The notes below the pieces were generated by a model that saw only the letters and a program-made list of their open reading frames with translations, made no database searches and had not been told where the DNA came from. Source: Erysipelothrix sp. (lineage in GTDB: Bacteria > Bacillota_I > Bacilli_A > Erysipelotrichales > Erysipelotrichaceae). Taken from it: a DNA stretch of 51,583 bases. Positions 15,795 to 25,145 of this stretch are shown here, piece by piece. The DNA lies in contig JAGXRX010000048.1 of NCBI GenBank assembly GCA_018335655.1, forward strand, positions 1 to 51,583. The letters run 5' to 3'. A program made the position numbers and the translations under genes. Numbering within the stretch: position 1 is the stretch's first letter; each line of letters opens with the position of its first letter.

Positions 15795-16730
15795 TTATAA
15801 AGTCTTCGAGAATCCTAATACTCTTTCAGTAATCGTTTCTGCACTTAAGCCATACTTTTTAAGTAAAGCTGCAGGTGTTCCACTTTCACCGAAGGTATCA
15901 TTCACCCCAATCATTAACATCTTAGTAGGATGCTCGAGTGCTAATACTTCCGCAACAGCTCCACCAAGTCCTCCTAAGATATTGTGCTCTTCACAAGTCA
16001 CAATACCTTTATGAGTTTTAGCTAACTCAACCATTAAATCTTTATCAAGTGGTTTGATAGTTGCCATATTGACGACAGTAACATCAAGTCCATGAGACAA
16101 TAATGTTTCTTTCGCAAGAAGTGCTTGTTCAACCATAACTCCACATGCTACTAACGCAATATCTTTACCTGTTGATAAGACTTTACCTTTACCAACCTCA
16201 AACTTATAATCTTCACCGTGTACTGTGTTGACTGCAGAGCGACCTAAGCGAACATAGAATGGTCCTTTAATCTCTGAGACTGCACGAATAACTTGAGCAG
16301 TTTCAATATCATCTGCAGGGACAATAACTTTCATATTAGGAACTGCGCGCATGAGTGCAATATCTTCAATGGCTTGATGTGATGCACCATCTTCACCCAA
16401 GGTTACCCCTGCGTGAGTTGCACAAATCTTAACATTAAGCTTTGGATACGCAATACTATTACGTACAATTTCAAATGCACGTCCTACCGCAAACATCGCG
16501 AAGGATGATGCAAATACTGTGTTACCACCTGTTGAAATACCAGCAGCAACTCCCATCATGTTTGCTTCCGCAATACCCATGTTGAAGTGACGCTCAGGCT
16601 TCGCAGCTTGTGCATCGGCTGATTTTGTTGATTTAGATAAATCTGCATCTAAGACAAAGATATCATCTCTTTCTAAAACTAATGCTGCTAATGCTTTTCC
16701 ATACGCTTCACGTGTTGCCATTTTAGCCAT
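15795..16730 (-). CDS. Transketolase, C-terminal subunit
   Basis: A 311-residue protein containing the pyrimidine-binding and C-terminal transketolase domains (MGIAEANMMGVAAGIS, CATHAGVTLGEDGASHQ, GRSAVNTVHG). Together with the neighbouring subunit it forms a split transketolase, which moves two-carbon ketol units between sugar phosphates using thiamine diphosphate. The start is taken as the ATG at 16730, after GAGGTG, so it overlaps the N-terminal subunit gene by 8 bp. Split transketolases in catabolic operons often have specialised substrates (for example apulose phosphate). It is the last gene of the operon. Confidence 0.9.
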   Translation of the reverse strand: MAKMATREAYGKALAALVLERDDIFVLDADLSKSTKSADAQAAKPERHFNMGIAEANMMGVAAGISTGGNTVFASSFAMFAVGRAFEIVRNSIAYPKLNVKICATHAGVTLGEDGASHQAIEDIALMRAVPNMKVIVPADDIETAQVIRAVSEIKGPFYVRLGRSAVNTVHGEDYKFEVGKGKVLSTGKDIALVACGVMVEQALLAKETLLSHGLDVTVVNMATIKPLDKDLMVELAKTHKGIVTCEEHNILGGLGGAVAEVLALEHPTKMLMIGVNDTFGESGTPAALLKKYGLSAETITERVLGFSKTL

Positions 16731-17547
16731 GATGCACCTCATCTAATTGTGCCATTGCACGATCATATTGTTCTTTGTTTGGCGCAACACCATGCCAAGC
16801 ATAGTTGTTCTCCATAAAGTCTACGCCTTTACCTTTAACGGTTGTTGCGATAATTGCGGTTGGTTGACCTTTAGTTTCTTTTGCTTCTTTAAATGCCGCT
16901 AAGATTTGATCATAGTCATGACCATCAATGTTAATGACATGCCATCCAAAGGCTTCAAATTTCTTATCCAATGGATTAGGATTCATAATTTTAGTAATGT
17001 CTCCATCAATTTGTAGACCATTGAAATCAAGCATCATACATAAGTTATCAAGTTTATAGTGTGCCGCAGCCATAGCTGCTTCCCACACAATACCTTCTTG
17101 AGATTCACCATCACCAACTAAAGTATAAACTCTAAATGGTTTGTTTTTGGCTTTGTAAGAAATAGCCATACCTACTGCTGCAGAGATGCCTTGACCTAAT
17201 GATCCTGTAGACATATCTACACCTTTAATATAAGTCATCGAAGGATGTCCTTGTAGGCGAGAATCTACTTGTCTGAAAGTATTAAGTTCCTCTACAGGAA
17301 TTAATCCTTTTTCCACAAGTACTCCATAAAGAAGTGGGCTTGCATGGCCTTTGGATAAGACAAACTTATCACGCTCTAAGTCAGCGATGTTATCTTTTGA
17401 AATGTTTGCTTCCTTAAAGTACAAGGCAGTAATGAGTTCAGCTGCTGAAAACGAACCTCCAATATGCCCTGAATTGGCTGCATATACCATGTTTAGGATA
17501 TGCTTGCGGATGTTATTTGCGATTCTTTTTAATTCTAAATGATCCAT
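16723..17547 (-). CDS. Transketolase, N-terminal subunit
   Basis: A 274-residue thiamine-diphosphate-binding subunit. It shows the ThDP/Mg motif GDGESQEGIVWEAAMAAAHY with the later NGLQIDG, plus NSGHIGGSFSAAELI and LSKGHASPLLYG typical of transketolases. The start is the ATG at 17547, five bases after GGAGG; the TTG upstream lies inside the ribosome binding site. A TATAAT at 17567-17572 upstream, without a good -35, could give some internal transcription. Its place after the dehydrogenase complex suggests that it feeds or drains intermediates of the same pathway. Confidence 0.92.
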   Translation of the reverse strand: MDHLELKRIANNIRKHILNMVYAANSGHIGGSFSAAELITALYFKEANISKDNIADLERDKFVLSKGHASPLLYGVLVEKGLIPVEELNTFRQVDSRLQGHPSMTYIKGVDMSTGSLGQGISAAVGMAISYKAKNKPFRVYTLVGDGESQEGIVWEAAMAAAHYKLDNLCMMLDFNGLQIDGDITKIMNPNPLDKKFEAFGWHVINIDGHDYDQILAAFKEAKETKGQPTAIIATTVKGKGVDFMENNYAWHGVAPNKEQYDRAMAQLDEVHHG

Positions 17548-17590
17548 AGTTTCCTCCAATGCCTCTATTATACACTAGAACAGCATTTCC

Positions 17591-18856
17591 TTATTGCATT
17601 AAAATAACATGACTTGGTTTTTCGCACACGCTAATTAGATCAGTTAGGAATGCCGCTGCTGGTGAACCATCAATGGCACGATGATCAAAGGATAATGAGA
17701 AATTAAAGACAGGAACATTGACCACTTGACCATTTTCTAGTCGTAGTTCATCAACGATGGTGGACACTCCAAGGATTGCCACTTCAGGTAAATTGATAAT
17801 TGGATTGAAGTGAACAACCTTTGATGCTCCTAATGAAGTAATCGTAAAGGTTCCCCCTTTGAGTTGGTCTAAGGATAATTCATTCTTACGTGCTTTTGAA
17901 GCGACTGTAGAAATTGAATTTGCTAGATCAGTGAGTTTAAGGGTGTGAGCACTATGCACTACAGGAACTATTAACCCTTCTGTGAGTGCTGTCGCAATCC
18001 CTAAGTTAACATCTTTAAATACTGTAATGCCTTCTTCACTGGTGCGTGCATTAAGCAGTGGATGCTTAAGAAGTGTGCGAGCAGTAAAGTATGCAATAAG
18101 ATGGGTTAACGTAATCTTTTGCTCAGTTGAAGTTAATTCATCTTTAAGAATTAGTAATGCTCTCGCATCCACTTTTCCATGAATTGTGACATGTGGAATC
18201 GTACTTGCACTCTTTGACATTTGCTCTTTCACAAGTTTGCGAATGCCTTTCCACGGTGTAAAGGTAGACTCTGAAACACTTTGAGGAGTGTTTGATAGTG
18301 TTGAAGGTGTTGAAACTGGTTGTGATTCAACTTTTGGTTTTTCAATATAAGACATGACATCCGCAGCCACTAAGCGTGGACTTGGTTGCATGCTTGAGAA
18401 AACTTGTGCTAAATCTAGTCCTTTTTCTCGAACGATACGACGAGCTGCCGGGGTTGCGCGAACATCGCGTACATTCACCGGTTTAGTTGCAGGTTTTGGT
18501 GTACTCACAGGAGCACTTACAACCTCTTCTTTTGCTTCTACTTTAGCTTCTTCTTTTGCTTCTACTTTAGGTTCTTCTTTAGACACTGAAGGAGCTGCAC
18601 TCGCTTCAATGGTTTCTCCAGGTTTACCAATATAGGCGATCACTGAATTAACAGGAACGACTTCATTCTCTGCAACTAAGATTTTTAGGATAACTCCTTC
18701 ATCATACGATTCAACTTCAATCGCAATCTTATCCGTCATGACTTCAAAGATAGGATCTCCAACACGAACTTTATCCCCTTCATGTTTAATCCACTGGGTA
18801 ACATACCCAGTTTCCATCGTAGAACTTAGTTTAGGCATTAAGACTTCTTTTGCCAT
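17591..18856 (-). CDS. Dihydrolipoamide acyltransferase (E2) of a 2-oxoacid/acetoin dehydrogenase complex
   Basis: A 421-residue E2. One N-terminal lipoyl domain carries the lipoylated lysine K43 in MTDKIAIEV. An Ala/Glu/Lys/Pro-rich linker follows, then a peripheral-subunit-binding domain near 130-165 (RATPAARRIVREKGLDL), another Ser/Pro linker and the catalytic domain with HRAIDG (His392, Asp396). A single lipoyl domain is common in acetoin dehydrogenase E2 but also seen in PDH. It follows the E1-beta gene by 2 bp. The lipoyl transferase encoded in the same operon is the likely modifier of K43. Confidence 0.93.
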   Translation of the reverse strand: MAKEVLMPKLSSTMETGYVTQWIKHEGDKVRVGDPIFEVMTDKIAIEVESYDEGVILKILVAENEVVPVNSVIAYIGKPGETIEASAAPSVSKEEPKVEAKEEAKVEAKEEVVSAPVSTPKPATKPVNVRDVRATPAARRIVREKGLDLAQVFSSMQPSPRLVAADVMSYIEKPKVESQPVSTPSTLSNTPQSVSESTFTPWKGIRKLVKEQMSKSASTIPHVTIHGKVDARALLILKDELTSTEQKITLTHLIAYFTARTLLKHPLLNARTSEEGITVFKDVNLGIATALTEGLIVPVVHSAHTLKLTDLANSISTVASKARKNELSLDQLKGGTFTITSLGASKVVHFNPIINLPEVAILGVSTIVDELRLENGQVVNVPVFNFSLSFDHRAIDGSPAAAFLTDLISVCEKPSHVILMQ

Positions 18857-18858
18857 AA

Positions 18859-19842
18859 TTACTCCCTTCCCATCATTTTGCGAACTGCTTCAATGATGTC
18901 TTCAACTTGAGGAACTGCTTTCTTCTCAAGATCTGGTTGGTATGGAATTGGAACTTCAAGTCCTGCTAAGCGAACAATTGGATGATCAAGATAATCAAAA
19001 CTAACTTCTTCCGCGATGACCGCTGCAAGTTCTGCACTAAAGCCACTACGTTTAACTGCTTCAGTTACAATTAAGGCTTTACCTGTTTTCTTCACAGATT
19101 CAACGATTGTTTTCTTATCAAGAGGCACTAACGTACGTGGATCAACAATCTCCACATCAATACCTTCTTTTTCTAAAACTTCAGCTGCAGCCATAGCTTT
19201 ATGAACCATAATGCCTGTTGCCACAATACTCACATCTTTACCACGACGTTTGTAGTCTGCTACTCCAATAGGAATCGTATATTTACCTTCAGGAACCACA
19301 GAGGATGTCTTGTAGCACAGTTTATGTTCATAGAACATGACTGGGTTGTTATTTTCAATAGCACTGTGTAACAGTCCCTTAGCATCGTATGCTGTACTTG
19401 GTTGAATGACGATTAAACCAGGTACATGTGCTGTCCAGTTTTCTAAACTTTGAGAATGTTGTGCTGCAGCTCCAGTTCCTGATCCCCCAGGGGTTCTCAT
19501 AACTAAAGGTACACTCACAGCTCCTCCATACATATAATGAATCTTCGCAGCTTGGTTAACAATTTGATCTAAGGCAATGGTCACAAAGTCTGAGAATTGT
19601 AATTCAAAGATAGGACGACTTCCAGTAATGGCAGCCCCAACAGCAGCTCCCGCAATCGCACTTTCAGAAATTGGTGTACTAATAATACGCTCAGGTCCAA
19701 ACTCTTCTAAAAGTCCACGAGTGACCCCAAAAGCTCCTCCATACACCCCAATATCTTCTCCCATAATAAATACATTTTCATCTTCACGCAGAGCTTCGCT
19801 TAGTGCTTCATTGACTGCTTGTAAATAGGTTATTTCTCTCAT
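18859..19842 (-). CDS. Thiamine-dependent dehydrogenase E1, beta subunit
   Basis: A 327-residue E1-beta subunit with the conserved [30 protein letters not shown] and [20 protein letters not shown] segments. The start at 19842 lies eight bases after AAGGAGG and matches the family start [14 protein letters not shown]. With E1-alpha it decarboxylates or cleaves the substrate and transfers the acyl group to the lipoyl arm of E2. The sequence does not by itself separate pyruvate dehydrogenase from acetoin dehydrogenase or a relative acting on another alpha-hydroxyketone or oxoacid. Confidence 0.92.
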   Translation of the reverse strand: MREITYLQAVNEALSEALREDENVFIMGEDIGVYGGAFGVTRGLLEEFGPERIISTPISESAIAGAAVGAAITGSRPIFELQFSDFVTIALDQIVNQAAKIHYMYGGAVSVPLVMRTPGGSGTGAAAQHSQSLENWTAHVPGLIVIQPSTAYDAKGLLHSAIENNNPVMFYEHKLCYKTSSVVPEGKYTIPIGVADYKRRGKDVSIVATGIMVHKAMAAAEVLEKEGIDVEIVDPRTLVPLDKKTIVESVKKTGKALIVTEAVKRSGFSAELAAVIAEEVSFDYLDHPIVRLAGLEVPIPYQPDLEKKAVPQVEDIIEAVRKMMGRE

Positions 19843-19855
19843 GATGGTGTCCTCC

Positions 19856-20845
19856 TTAATCCGCATAGACGTGGGTCATTAGATCATCAATGGACGCCAC
19901 TTCACCATTTAAGCCAAACTCAACCGCCGCTTCAATGCGAGCGACTGCTTTTTCTTTAATTGCTTCTGCTTCTTCTTCGCTGAAGATTCCAGCTTTTATA
20001 AAGCGTTCTTTTGCTAAGGCAATTGGATCTTTTGTTTCTCTCCACATTTCTTCTTCTTCACGAGTTCTATATTTCTTCGCATCTGATTTAGAATGGCCTT
20101 TCCAACGATAGGTCAGTGATTCAATGAGGGTTGGCCCTTCACCATTACGTGCTCGCTCAACCGCATCATAGGTTGCGTTAATGACTTCAATAATGTCATT
20201 ACCATCAATGGTAATACCAGGCATACCATAAGCAGCACTACGATCTGATAAGTTTTTAACATTCGTCATTTTCTCAACAGGTCCACTCATTCCATACTTA
20301 TTATTTTCAATAAAGAAGACTACAGGTAAATCCCAAATGGATGCCATATTAAGTGACTCATGAAAACTACCTTCATTAGTAGCTCCATCGCCAGCATAAC
20401 ATAAGGTTACTTTGCCATCTTTTTTAAGTTTAGATGTTAAGGCAGCTCCAACCGCAATTGGGAATCCTCCCCCAACAATACCATTAGCTCCAAGGTTACC
20501 AGTATGCATCTCTGCAATATGCATTGAGCCACCTTTACCTTTATTTGTTCCATTTCTTCTTCCAAACAGTTCTGCCATCATTTGAGGAACATCTGTTCCT
20601 TTCGCAATCGTTTGTCCATGACCACGATGTGAAGCGGTAATCCAGTCAGTTGTTTTAAGGACTGACCCAGATCCTGTTGCGGAAGCTTCTTGTCCTACGC
20701 ATAAGTGAGTGGTCCCATGGATCATTCCCTTCGCAAAGAAGAAGTCTACTTTCTCTTCAAACAAGCGGATAACCCACATTGTTTCAAAGAGTTCTTTAAG
20801 TTTTAAGTCATCAAAATTTGCTTTATTAGCAATTGAAATTGGCAT
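19856..20845 (-). CDS. Thiamine-dependent dehydrogenase E1, alpha subunit (AcoA/PdhA-like)
   Basis: A 329-residue E1-alpha. The ThDP motif [15 protein letters not shown] ending in IENN lies near residues 151-182, and [23 protein letters not shown] and [20 protein letters not shown] follow the AcoA/PdhA pattern. The last group is especially like acetoin dehydrogenase alpha subunits. The start has AGGAGGAATACAAC upstream. It sits between the E3 and E1-beta genes, so all four subunits of the complex are consecutive. Confidence 0.92.
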   Translation of the reverse strand: MPISIANKANFDDLKLKELFETMWVIRLFEEKVDFFFAKGMIHGTTHLCVGQEASATGSGSVLKTTDWITASHRGHGQTIAKGTDVPQMMAELFGRRNGTNKGKGGSMHIAEMHTGNLGANGIVGGGFPIAVGAALTSKLKKDGKVTLCYAGDGATNEGSFHESLNMASIWDLPVVFFIENNKYGMSGPVEKMTNVKNLSDRSAAYGMPGITIDGNDIIEVINATYDAVERARNGEGPTLIESLTYRWKGHSKSDAKKYRTREEEEMWRETKDPIALAKERFIKAGIFSEEEAEAIKEKAVARIEAAVEFGLNGEVASIDDLMTHVYAD

Positions 20846-20862
20846 GTTGTATTCCTCCTAGT

Positions 20863-22248
20863 TTATAAATGAATCGGATAACCCATCGCAAGTTCAGCAT
20901 TGTCCATAATGGCTTCACTTAAACTTGGATGTGGGAAAATTATTAAGGCAAGATCTTCAATCGTTAAGCCGGTTTCAATTGCTGTGGTAATAACGGTAAT
21001 CATTTCACCCGCTTGTTCTCCAACAATCTGCGCTCCTAACACAAGACCTGATTTTTCTTCAAAGACTAAACGTACAAACCCTTCACCACCACCATTGGCA
21101 GTAGTACGAGAGTTTGCAACCGAAGGAAACACAGTTGCTTTCGCAGTGTAACCTTGAGTTTTAGCTTCTTCTAGTGTTAATCCTGAAGTTGCAACTTCTG
21201 GTGTGGTATAACATACCGCTGGCATTGCTTTGTAATCAATAGCACTCTTGTGACCACTAATGACTTCCGCTACAATCTTCGCTTCATAGGATGCTTTGTG
21301 CGCAAGCGCAAGGCCTGCAACAACATCGCCTATCGCATAAATGTTAGGAACACTTGTTTGTCCTACTTCATTGATTTCAATAAGACCTTGTTTGGACACG
21401 CTAATGCCTGCCTTATCAAGTCCTAATGCGCTTGTGTTAGCTTTTCTTCCAACAGAAACCATGAGCTTATCCACTTCAATGGGTTCGCTTTGTCCTTCAA
21501 TAAATAAATGAAGTCCAGTTGGCTTTTCTTCAACTTTAGAAAGCTTTGCACTGACATGCATCTTCATGCCTAAACCATCAAAAGCTTTCTTTACTAAACT
21601 ACTAATATCCGATTCAAAGCCCGGAAGAATACGATCTGCACCTTCAATGAGTGTTATTTCTGACCCCATCATTGCAAAGGCTTGCGCAAGCTCACTTCCA
21701 ATATATCCAGCCCCAACAATCGCTAATCGCTTTGGTAATGCTTCAATATTTAGAAGTCCGGTTGAATCAAGAATATGCTGTGATTTTGGTAGGAATGGTA
21801 ATACAATCGGTGAAGAACCCGCTGCTATAATACAATGTTTGAAAGTTGCTTCTTCAACGCCAGATTCTGTCGTAAGTAGTAGTGTTGTCGCATTCTTAAA
21901 GGTTGCGGTTGCACTTATAACTTCGACTTTATTTTTCTTTAAAAGACCTGTAACTCCTAGTCTTAGTTTCTTAACAACACGATTGTTTTTCCACTTTTGT
22001 GCTGTTTCAAAATCAAAGTTCACTTCTTTAGTCGTTATTCCTAAGTCTTTATTTCCTGATGCTTTATGTAAATCATGGGCAATATGCAGGAGTGCTTTTG
22101 AAGGAATACATCCCACATTTAAGCACGTTCCCCCAATATCACCTTTTTCAATAACAGTTACTTTTTGTCCAAGTTGTGCAGCACGTATTGCGGCAACATA
22201 GCCACCAGGACCAGATCCAATAATAACAGTCTCCAATACTTTGTTCAT
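20863..22248 (-). CDS. lpdA: Dihydrolipoamide dehydrogenase (E3)
   Basis: A 461-residue flavoprotein disulfide reductase. The FAD motif GSGPGG is at 11-16, the redox disulfide GGTCLNVGCIPSK uses C42 and C47, the NAD motif is GAGYIGSELA and the C-terminal catalytic HPSLSE carries the active-site His. There is no N-terminal lipoyl domain. It reoxidises the lipoyl groups of E2 and passes electrons to NAD. The start follows GGAGTAAATCACC just beyond the SorC regulator gene, so it is the first enzyme gene after the internal promoter. Confidence 0.96.
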   Translation of the reverse strand: MNKVLETVIIGSGPGGYVAAIRAAQLGQKVTVIEKGDIGGTCLNVGCIPSKALLHIAHDLHKASGNKDLGITTKEVNFDFETAQKWKNNRVVKKLRLGVTGLLKKNKVEVISATATFKNATTLLLTTESGVEEATFKHCIIAAGSSPIVLPFLPKSQHILDSTGLLNIEALPKRLAIVGAGYIGSELAQAFAMMGSEITLIEGADRILPGFESDISSLVKKAFDGLGMKMHVSAKLSKVEEKPTGLHLFIEGQSEPIEVDKLMVSVGRKANTSALGLDKAGISVSKQGLIEINEVGQTSVPNIYAIGDVVAGLALAHKASYEAKIVAEVISGHKSAIDYKAMPAVCYTTPEVATSGLTLEEAKTQGYTAKATVFPSVANSRTTANGGGEGFVRLVFEEKSGLVLGAQIVGEQAGEMITVITTAIETGLTIEDLALIIFPHPSLSEAIMDNAELAMGYPIHL

Positions 22249-22254
22249 GGTGAT

Positions 22255-23202
22255 TTACTCCTCTTTTAATAATTCACGAGCGGTATTAATATCAGTGATT
22301 AAAACATTGACGAGCTGACCTTTAAGGGCAGCACGAATGCCTTCCACCTTGTGTAGGCCACCAGCGGCACCAATCACAAGTGGAATTTTTTGAATTTCAT
22401 CAAGATCAATAGCCATGACACGTCGATTCCAATCGGTATCAACATAACGGCCATGTTTATCAAAGAAGTTGTAGCAGATATCTCCAGTTACACGTTCTTT
22501 GTTCTCTAATGCGGTCGGATCAACTTTATGAAGATAAGCTTTAGTCATCTCATCATAAACCGGTGCACCACCGATACCAACCAAAGCAATGTCCACACGC
22601 TTCATTAAATCAAATGTCTTCTTAATGAAGTTTTGCGCAAGTAACACTTCCTTTGCATTGGCACTATCCACAAGCACAGGAACATGAAGATCCACGGACA
22701 CACCGCCAGTACGCCTTGCGAAAATATCACAGACGACATTCGCTTGAATGTCTGTATGTTCTTTTCCTAGACCACCTACGAGAGGGACAAATGTTAAATT
22801 ATTCATGCTTACATTTAAATACATGTTGGATGCTACTTCATACACGGTTGTTCCAGCACTCACACCAATGATGGAATCCGGTTGTATGACTTTTGAAAGA
22901 AATTTTGCAGTTGCATCTCCAATTCGCTGTTTAACTTGCGAAGGATCTGCCGCATTAACACATACGACTGTTTCAAGATCGTACTTCTTTTTAAGCTTCT
23001 CTTCCAACTGCTTGTAAGGATGAAATAACTCATCATGGACCCGAATCTCAACAATTCCCAAGTCTTTAGCACGCGAAAGGTACTTCGACACGAGGGAGCG
23101 TGAAATATTAAAACGTTTCGCAACATCATCTTGAGTTGCTGATTCGCCATAATACATCTGTGCAATGTCGATTAATAAACGTAAATCGTCTTTATTGGTC
23201 AT
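22255..23202 (-). CDS. SorC-family transcriptional regulator
   Basis: A 315-residue regulator with an N-terminal HTH (about residues 21-45: ATQDDVAKRFNISRSLVSKYL) and the sugar-binding SorC domain (GVSAGTTVYEVA, VGGLG, VALVGIGGAPVYDE-type core, AAGGLHKVEGIRAAL). SorC regulators respond to phosphorylated sugars. The ATG at 23202 after GGAGG is preferred to the open frame upstream. A near-perfect internal promoter precedes it, and ACATTTGTG repeats lie both there and in the divergent region at 26204-26278. It is therefore the likely local regulator of the whole PTS-dehydrogenase-transketolase locus. Confidence 0.92.
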   Translation of the reverse strand: MTNKDDLRLLIDIAQMYYGESATQDDVAKRFNISRSLVSKYLSRAKDLGIVEIRVHDELFHPYKQLEEKLKKKYDLETVVCVNAADPSQVKQRIGDATAKFLSKVIQPDSIIGVSAGTTVYEVASNMYLNVSMNNLTFVPLVGGLGKEHTDIQANVVCDIFARRTGGVSVDLHVPVLVDSANAKEVLLAQNFIKKTFDLMKRVDIALVGIGGAPVYDEMTKAYLHKVDPTALENKERVTGDICYNFFDKHGRYVDTDWNRRVMAIDLDEIQKIPLVIGAAGGLHKVEGIRAALKGQLVNVLITDINTARELLKEE

Positions 23203-23236
23203 ATGGCCTCCATTGTGGATAATCATCTTCTTTTAA

Positions 23237-23265
23237 ATCATAAAACTGTTTATCACAAATGTCAA
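23237..23265 (-). promoter_or_regulatory. Internal promoter of the regulator/dehydrogenase part
   Basis: On the minus strand TTGACA (23265-23260), a 17-bp spacer and TATGAT (23242-23237) form a near-consensus promoter. It lies in a 150-bp gap inside the otherwise tight operon. Confidence 0.8.
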
Positions 23266-23350
23266 TTTAAAAGGTTTGTATCACACAAATGTTACAAACC
23301 TTGGTATTATTTGTTCAAATTTCACAAATTAAGTCACAAATGTTACATTC
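23253..23350 (-). promoter_or_regulatory. ACATTTGTG operator repeats at the internal promoter
   Basis: The motif (A)ACATTTGTG on the minus strand (CACAAATGT on plus) starts at 23254, 23284 and 23335. A variant CACAAATT is at 23323. The first copy overlaps the -35 and spacer of the internal promoter. The same motif recurs at 26205 and 26268 in the divergent region, so these are probably SorC-regulator sites. Confidence 0.65.
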
Positions 23351-23352
23351 AC

Positions 23353-24051
23353 TCACAAAGATTCTACCCACTTCTTAGTTGATGCAAATAGAGCTTTTTG
23401 AATATCCTGAGTACTTATAAATTCTCCAACAACATCACTCAGTGTTGCCATGCTTTGAGGATTAATGCTTGGATATTTAAGATCATTATTAGGATTGGCA
23501 ATCTCATAAAACTGTTTCATGAGCATTCCTCGATGTTGCTGATCTTGATTGACTAAGATTGTTGCAGAGACAATAACTTTATCTTTCATCCGCTTTTGAG
23601 CAATGCCACAAAACTTCTTTTGATCAATAACACCATCATATTTACCTGGACAGTATGAATTCTCAATCTCATAAAAGTAGATTTTCTTATTAAGGTGTTT
23701 CAATCCATCTTGCAGAAGCATCACCAACGTATCGTAGGCTTCATATAAGCCACTATAAGGTTTTAAAGAAGTAGGAAGAATAAGGCTAACATTAATTACA
23801 CCTTCATCGACAATAACCCCTAATCCTCCTTGTTCCCGAATTGTAGTTGGATATCCCATGGATTCAACCCATGCTTTACCTTCTTCAAATCGAGAAAGTG
23901 CTTTATCAAGCTTACCAAAGATAATTCCATGTGTTTCATAAAAGCGTAAGCCTATTTCATTTGACGATAAAGAACAAGCAAAAAGACGATCTTGATGCAC
24001 AAGTTCTACAAGTGGTCCACGTTGATGAAGTAATACACAATGTTTTTTCAT
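23353..24051 (-). CDS. Lipoyl/octanoyl transferase or lipoate-protein ligase family protein (LipL-like)
   Basis: A 232-residue protein of the LplA/LipB/LipM fold. REQGGLGVIVDEGVINVSLIL matches the substrate-binding core, and SYCPGKYDGVIDQKKFCGIAQKR resembles the LipL segment with a conserved Cys and the lysine-containing G-A/S-Q-R motif. Family knowledge: such enzymes attach lipoyl or octanoyl groups to E2 or GcvH. It is shorter than typical LipL (about 280). Its place in an operon with its probable client, the E2 lipoyl domain, supports that role. The start follows GAGGGAATT, directly after a terminator-like hairpin. Confidence 0.78.
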   Translation of the reverse strand: MKKHCVLLHQRGPLVELVHQDRLFACSLSSNEIGLRFYETHGIIFGKLDKALSRFEEGKAWVESMGYPTTIREQGGLGVIVDEGVINVSLILPTSLKPYSGLYEAYDTLVMLLQDGLKHLNKKIYFYEIENSYCPGKYDGVIDQKKFCGIAQKRMKDKVIVSATILVNQDQQHRGMLMKQFYEIANPNNDLKYPSINPQSMATLSDVVGEFISTQDIQKALFASTKKWVESL

Positions 24052-24061
24052 AATTCCCTCT

Positions 24062-24091
24062 AAAAAAGTAGGTACCTTAATGATACCTACT
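24062..24091 (-). terminator. Intra-operon hairpin and T-tract between the PTS and lipoyl transferase genes
   Basis: A stem of about 10 bp (24067-24076 with 24082-24091, arm AGTAGGTA) is followed on the minus strand by TTTTTT and at once by the ribosome binding site of the next gene. It probably lowers expression of the distal genes relative to the PTS genes. Confidence 0.75.
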
Positions 24092-24133
24092 ATTGATCAA
24101 AAATGAAAGATTAAGCAGTCTATTTTTTGGGGA

Positions 24134-25141
24134 TTAATATAGACCAAAGCTAAATAAGTAAGCAATAACTACTGAAATCGGACCGGTAATTAAACGTGAG
24201 AATAATACGGCTGGGACACCAATTTCAACAGTTTTTGGTTCTGCTTCTGCAAGTGTTAAACCTACTGGAACGAAGTCAGCACCAACTTGTGCGTTGATTG
24301 CGAATAATGCAGGAAGTGCCATTGATGGAGCTAAACGCCCAGCACCAATTTCAACCCCTAATAATACACCAACAACTTGAGCAATAACTGCGCCTGGACC
24401 TAAAACAGGAGATAAGAATGGAATTGCTGCAATAAATGATAGTACAACCATTCCTAATAGATTACCAGATAATGGTTTGACAGCTTCAGCAATAACATTG
24501 CCAACTCCTGTATAAAGAATTAAACCAATCATCATGGAAATAAATGCCATGAACGGTAAGACGTTTTTAATAACGATATCTACGGATTCACGTCCTGCTT
24601 GGTAGAATGCTCCTACGACTCCACCAACAGCACGACCAAGTTTAGTAATTAATGCAACTACTGGGCTTTGTTTACTAGCCATTTCTCTATTGACCTCCTC
24701 TTTGATTGCTTTGACTTCTGCTTTTCTCTCATCTCTTGTAAGTGTTACTGGTAGCGGTGGAGTACTTCCATCTGCCATAGCAATATCTTCAAGCTTGACG
24801 CCAGATACGAAGTTTTCTTCGTTCATGAATTTCATGAGAGGACCTGATGGAGTAATAGCATGCAAGTCGATCGTGAGTACTCCAAGTTTTGGATAAACAC
24901 CACAACGAGCTGTTCCACCACAGTCGATAACTGCGCAAATCATTTCGCTAACTTCTACTTTAGTACTAAATCCATCTCTAGCTTCGACACCTAATAAGTC
25001 TGCGATTCGTTGTGCAACAGGGTGAATTCCTCCACCAGTAACTGATGCAACAATTTTACGTGTGTCACTTTCAGCAAGAAGTAATGGGCCACCCCATCCG
25101 CTTCTGCCTTTAGTAACTCTAACGACTTTACGTTCTGCCAT
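24134..25141 (-). CDS. srlE: PTS glucitol/sorbitol-type EIIBC component
   Basis: A 335-residue protein of the Gut (glucitol) PTS family. The N-terminal IIB domain carries the phosphorylation cysteine in VIDCGGTARC (C74). After a charged linker, the C-terminal part from about residue 180 is membrane-embedded IIC-type sequence (NVLPFMAFISMMIGLILYTG, FLSPVLGPGAVIAQ). It accepts phosphate from EIIA, which is encoded on the divergent arm, and phosphorylates the incoming polyol. Glucitol is the usual substrate of the family, but the odd enzymes in this locus suggest a different one. Confidence 0.93.
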   Translation of the reverse strand: MAERKVVRVTKGRSGWGGPLLLAESDTRKIVASVTGGGIHPVAQRIADLLGVEARDGFSTKVEVSEMICAVIDCGGTARCGVYPKLGVLTIDLHAITPSGPLMKFMNEENFVSGVKLEDIAMADGSTPPLPVTLTRDERKAEVKAIKEEVNREMASKQSPVVALITKLGRAVGGVVGAFYQAGRESVDIVIKNVLPFMAFISMMIGLILYTGVGNVIAEAVKPLSGNLLGMVVLSFIAAIPFLSPVLGPGAVIAQVVGVLLGVEIGAGRLAPSMALPALFAINAQVGADFVPVGLTLAEAEPKTVEIGVPAVLFSRLITGPISVVIAYLFSFGLY

Positions 25142-25145
25142 AATC

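Noticed and set aside
21566-22201. A 211-codon open frame on the plus strand opposite the E3 gene
   Set aside because: It mirrors the well-identified dihydrolipoamide dehydrogenase gene, lacks a ribosome binding site and has no recognisable domain.
23253-23350. Spaced CACAAATG repeats considered as a CRISPR-like array
   Set aside because: Units are about 10 bp with irregular 12-39-bp intervals and no 25-35-bp repeats. They fit operator sites better.
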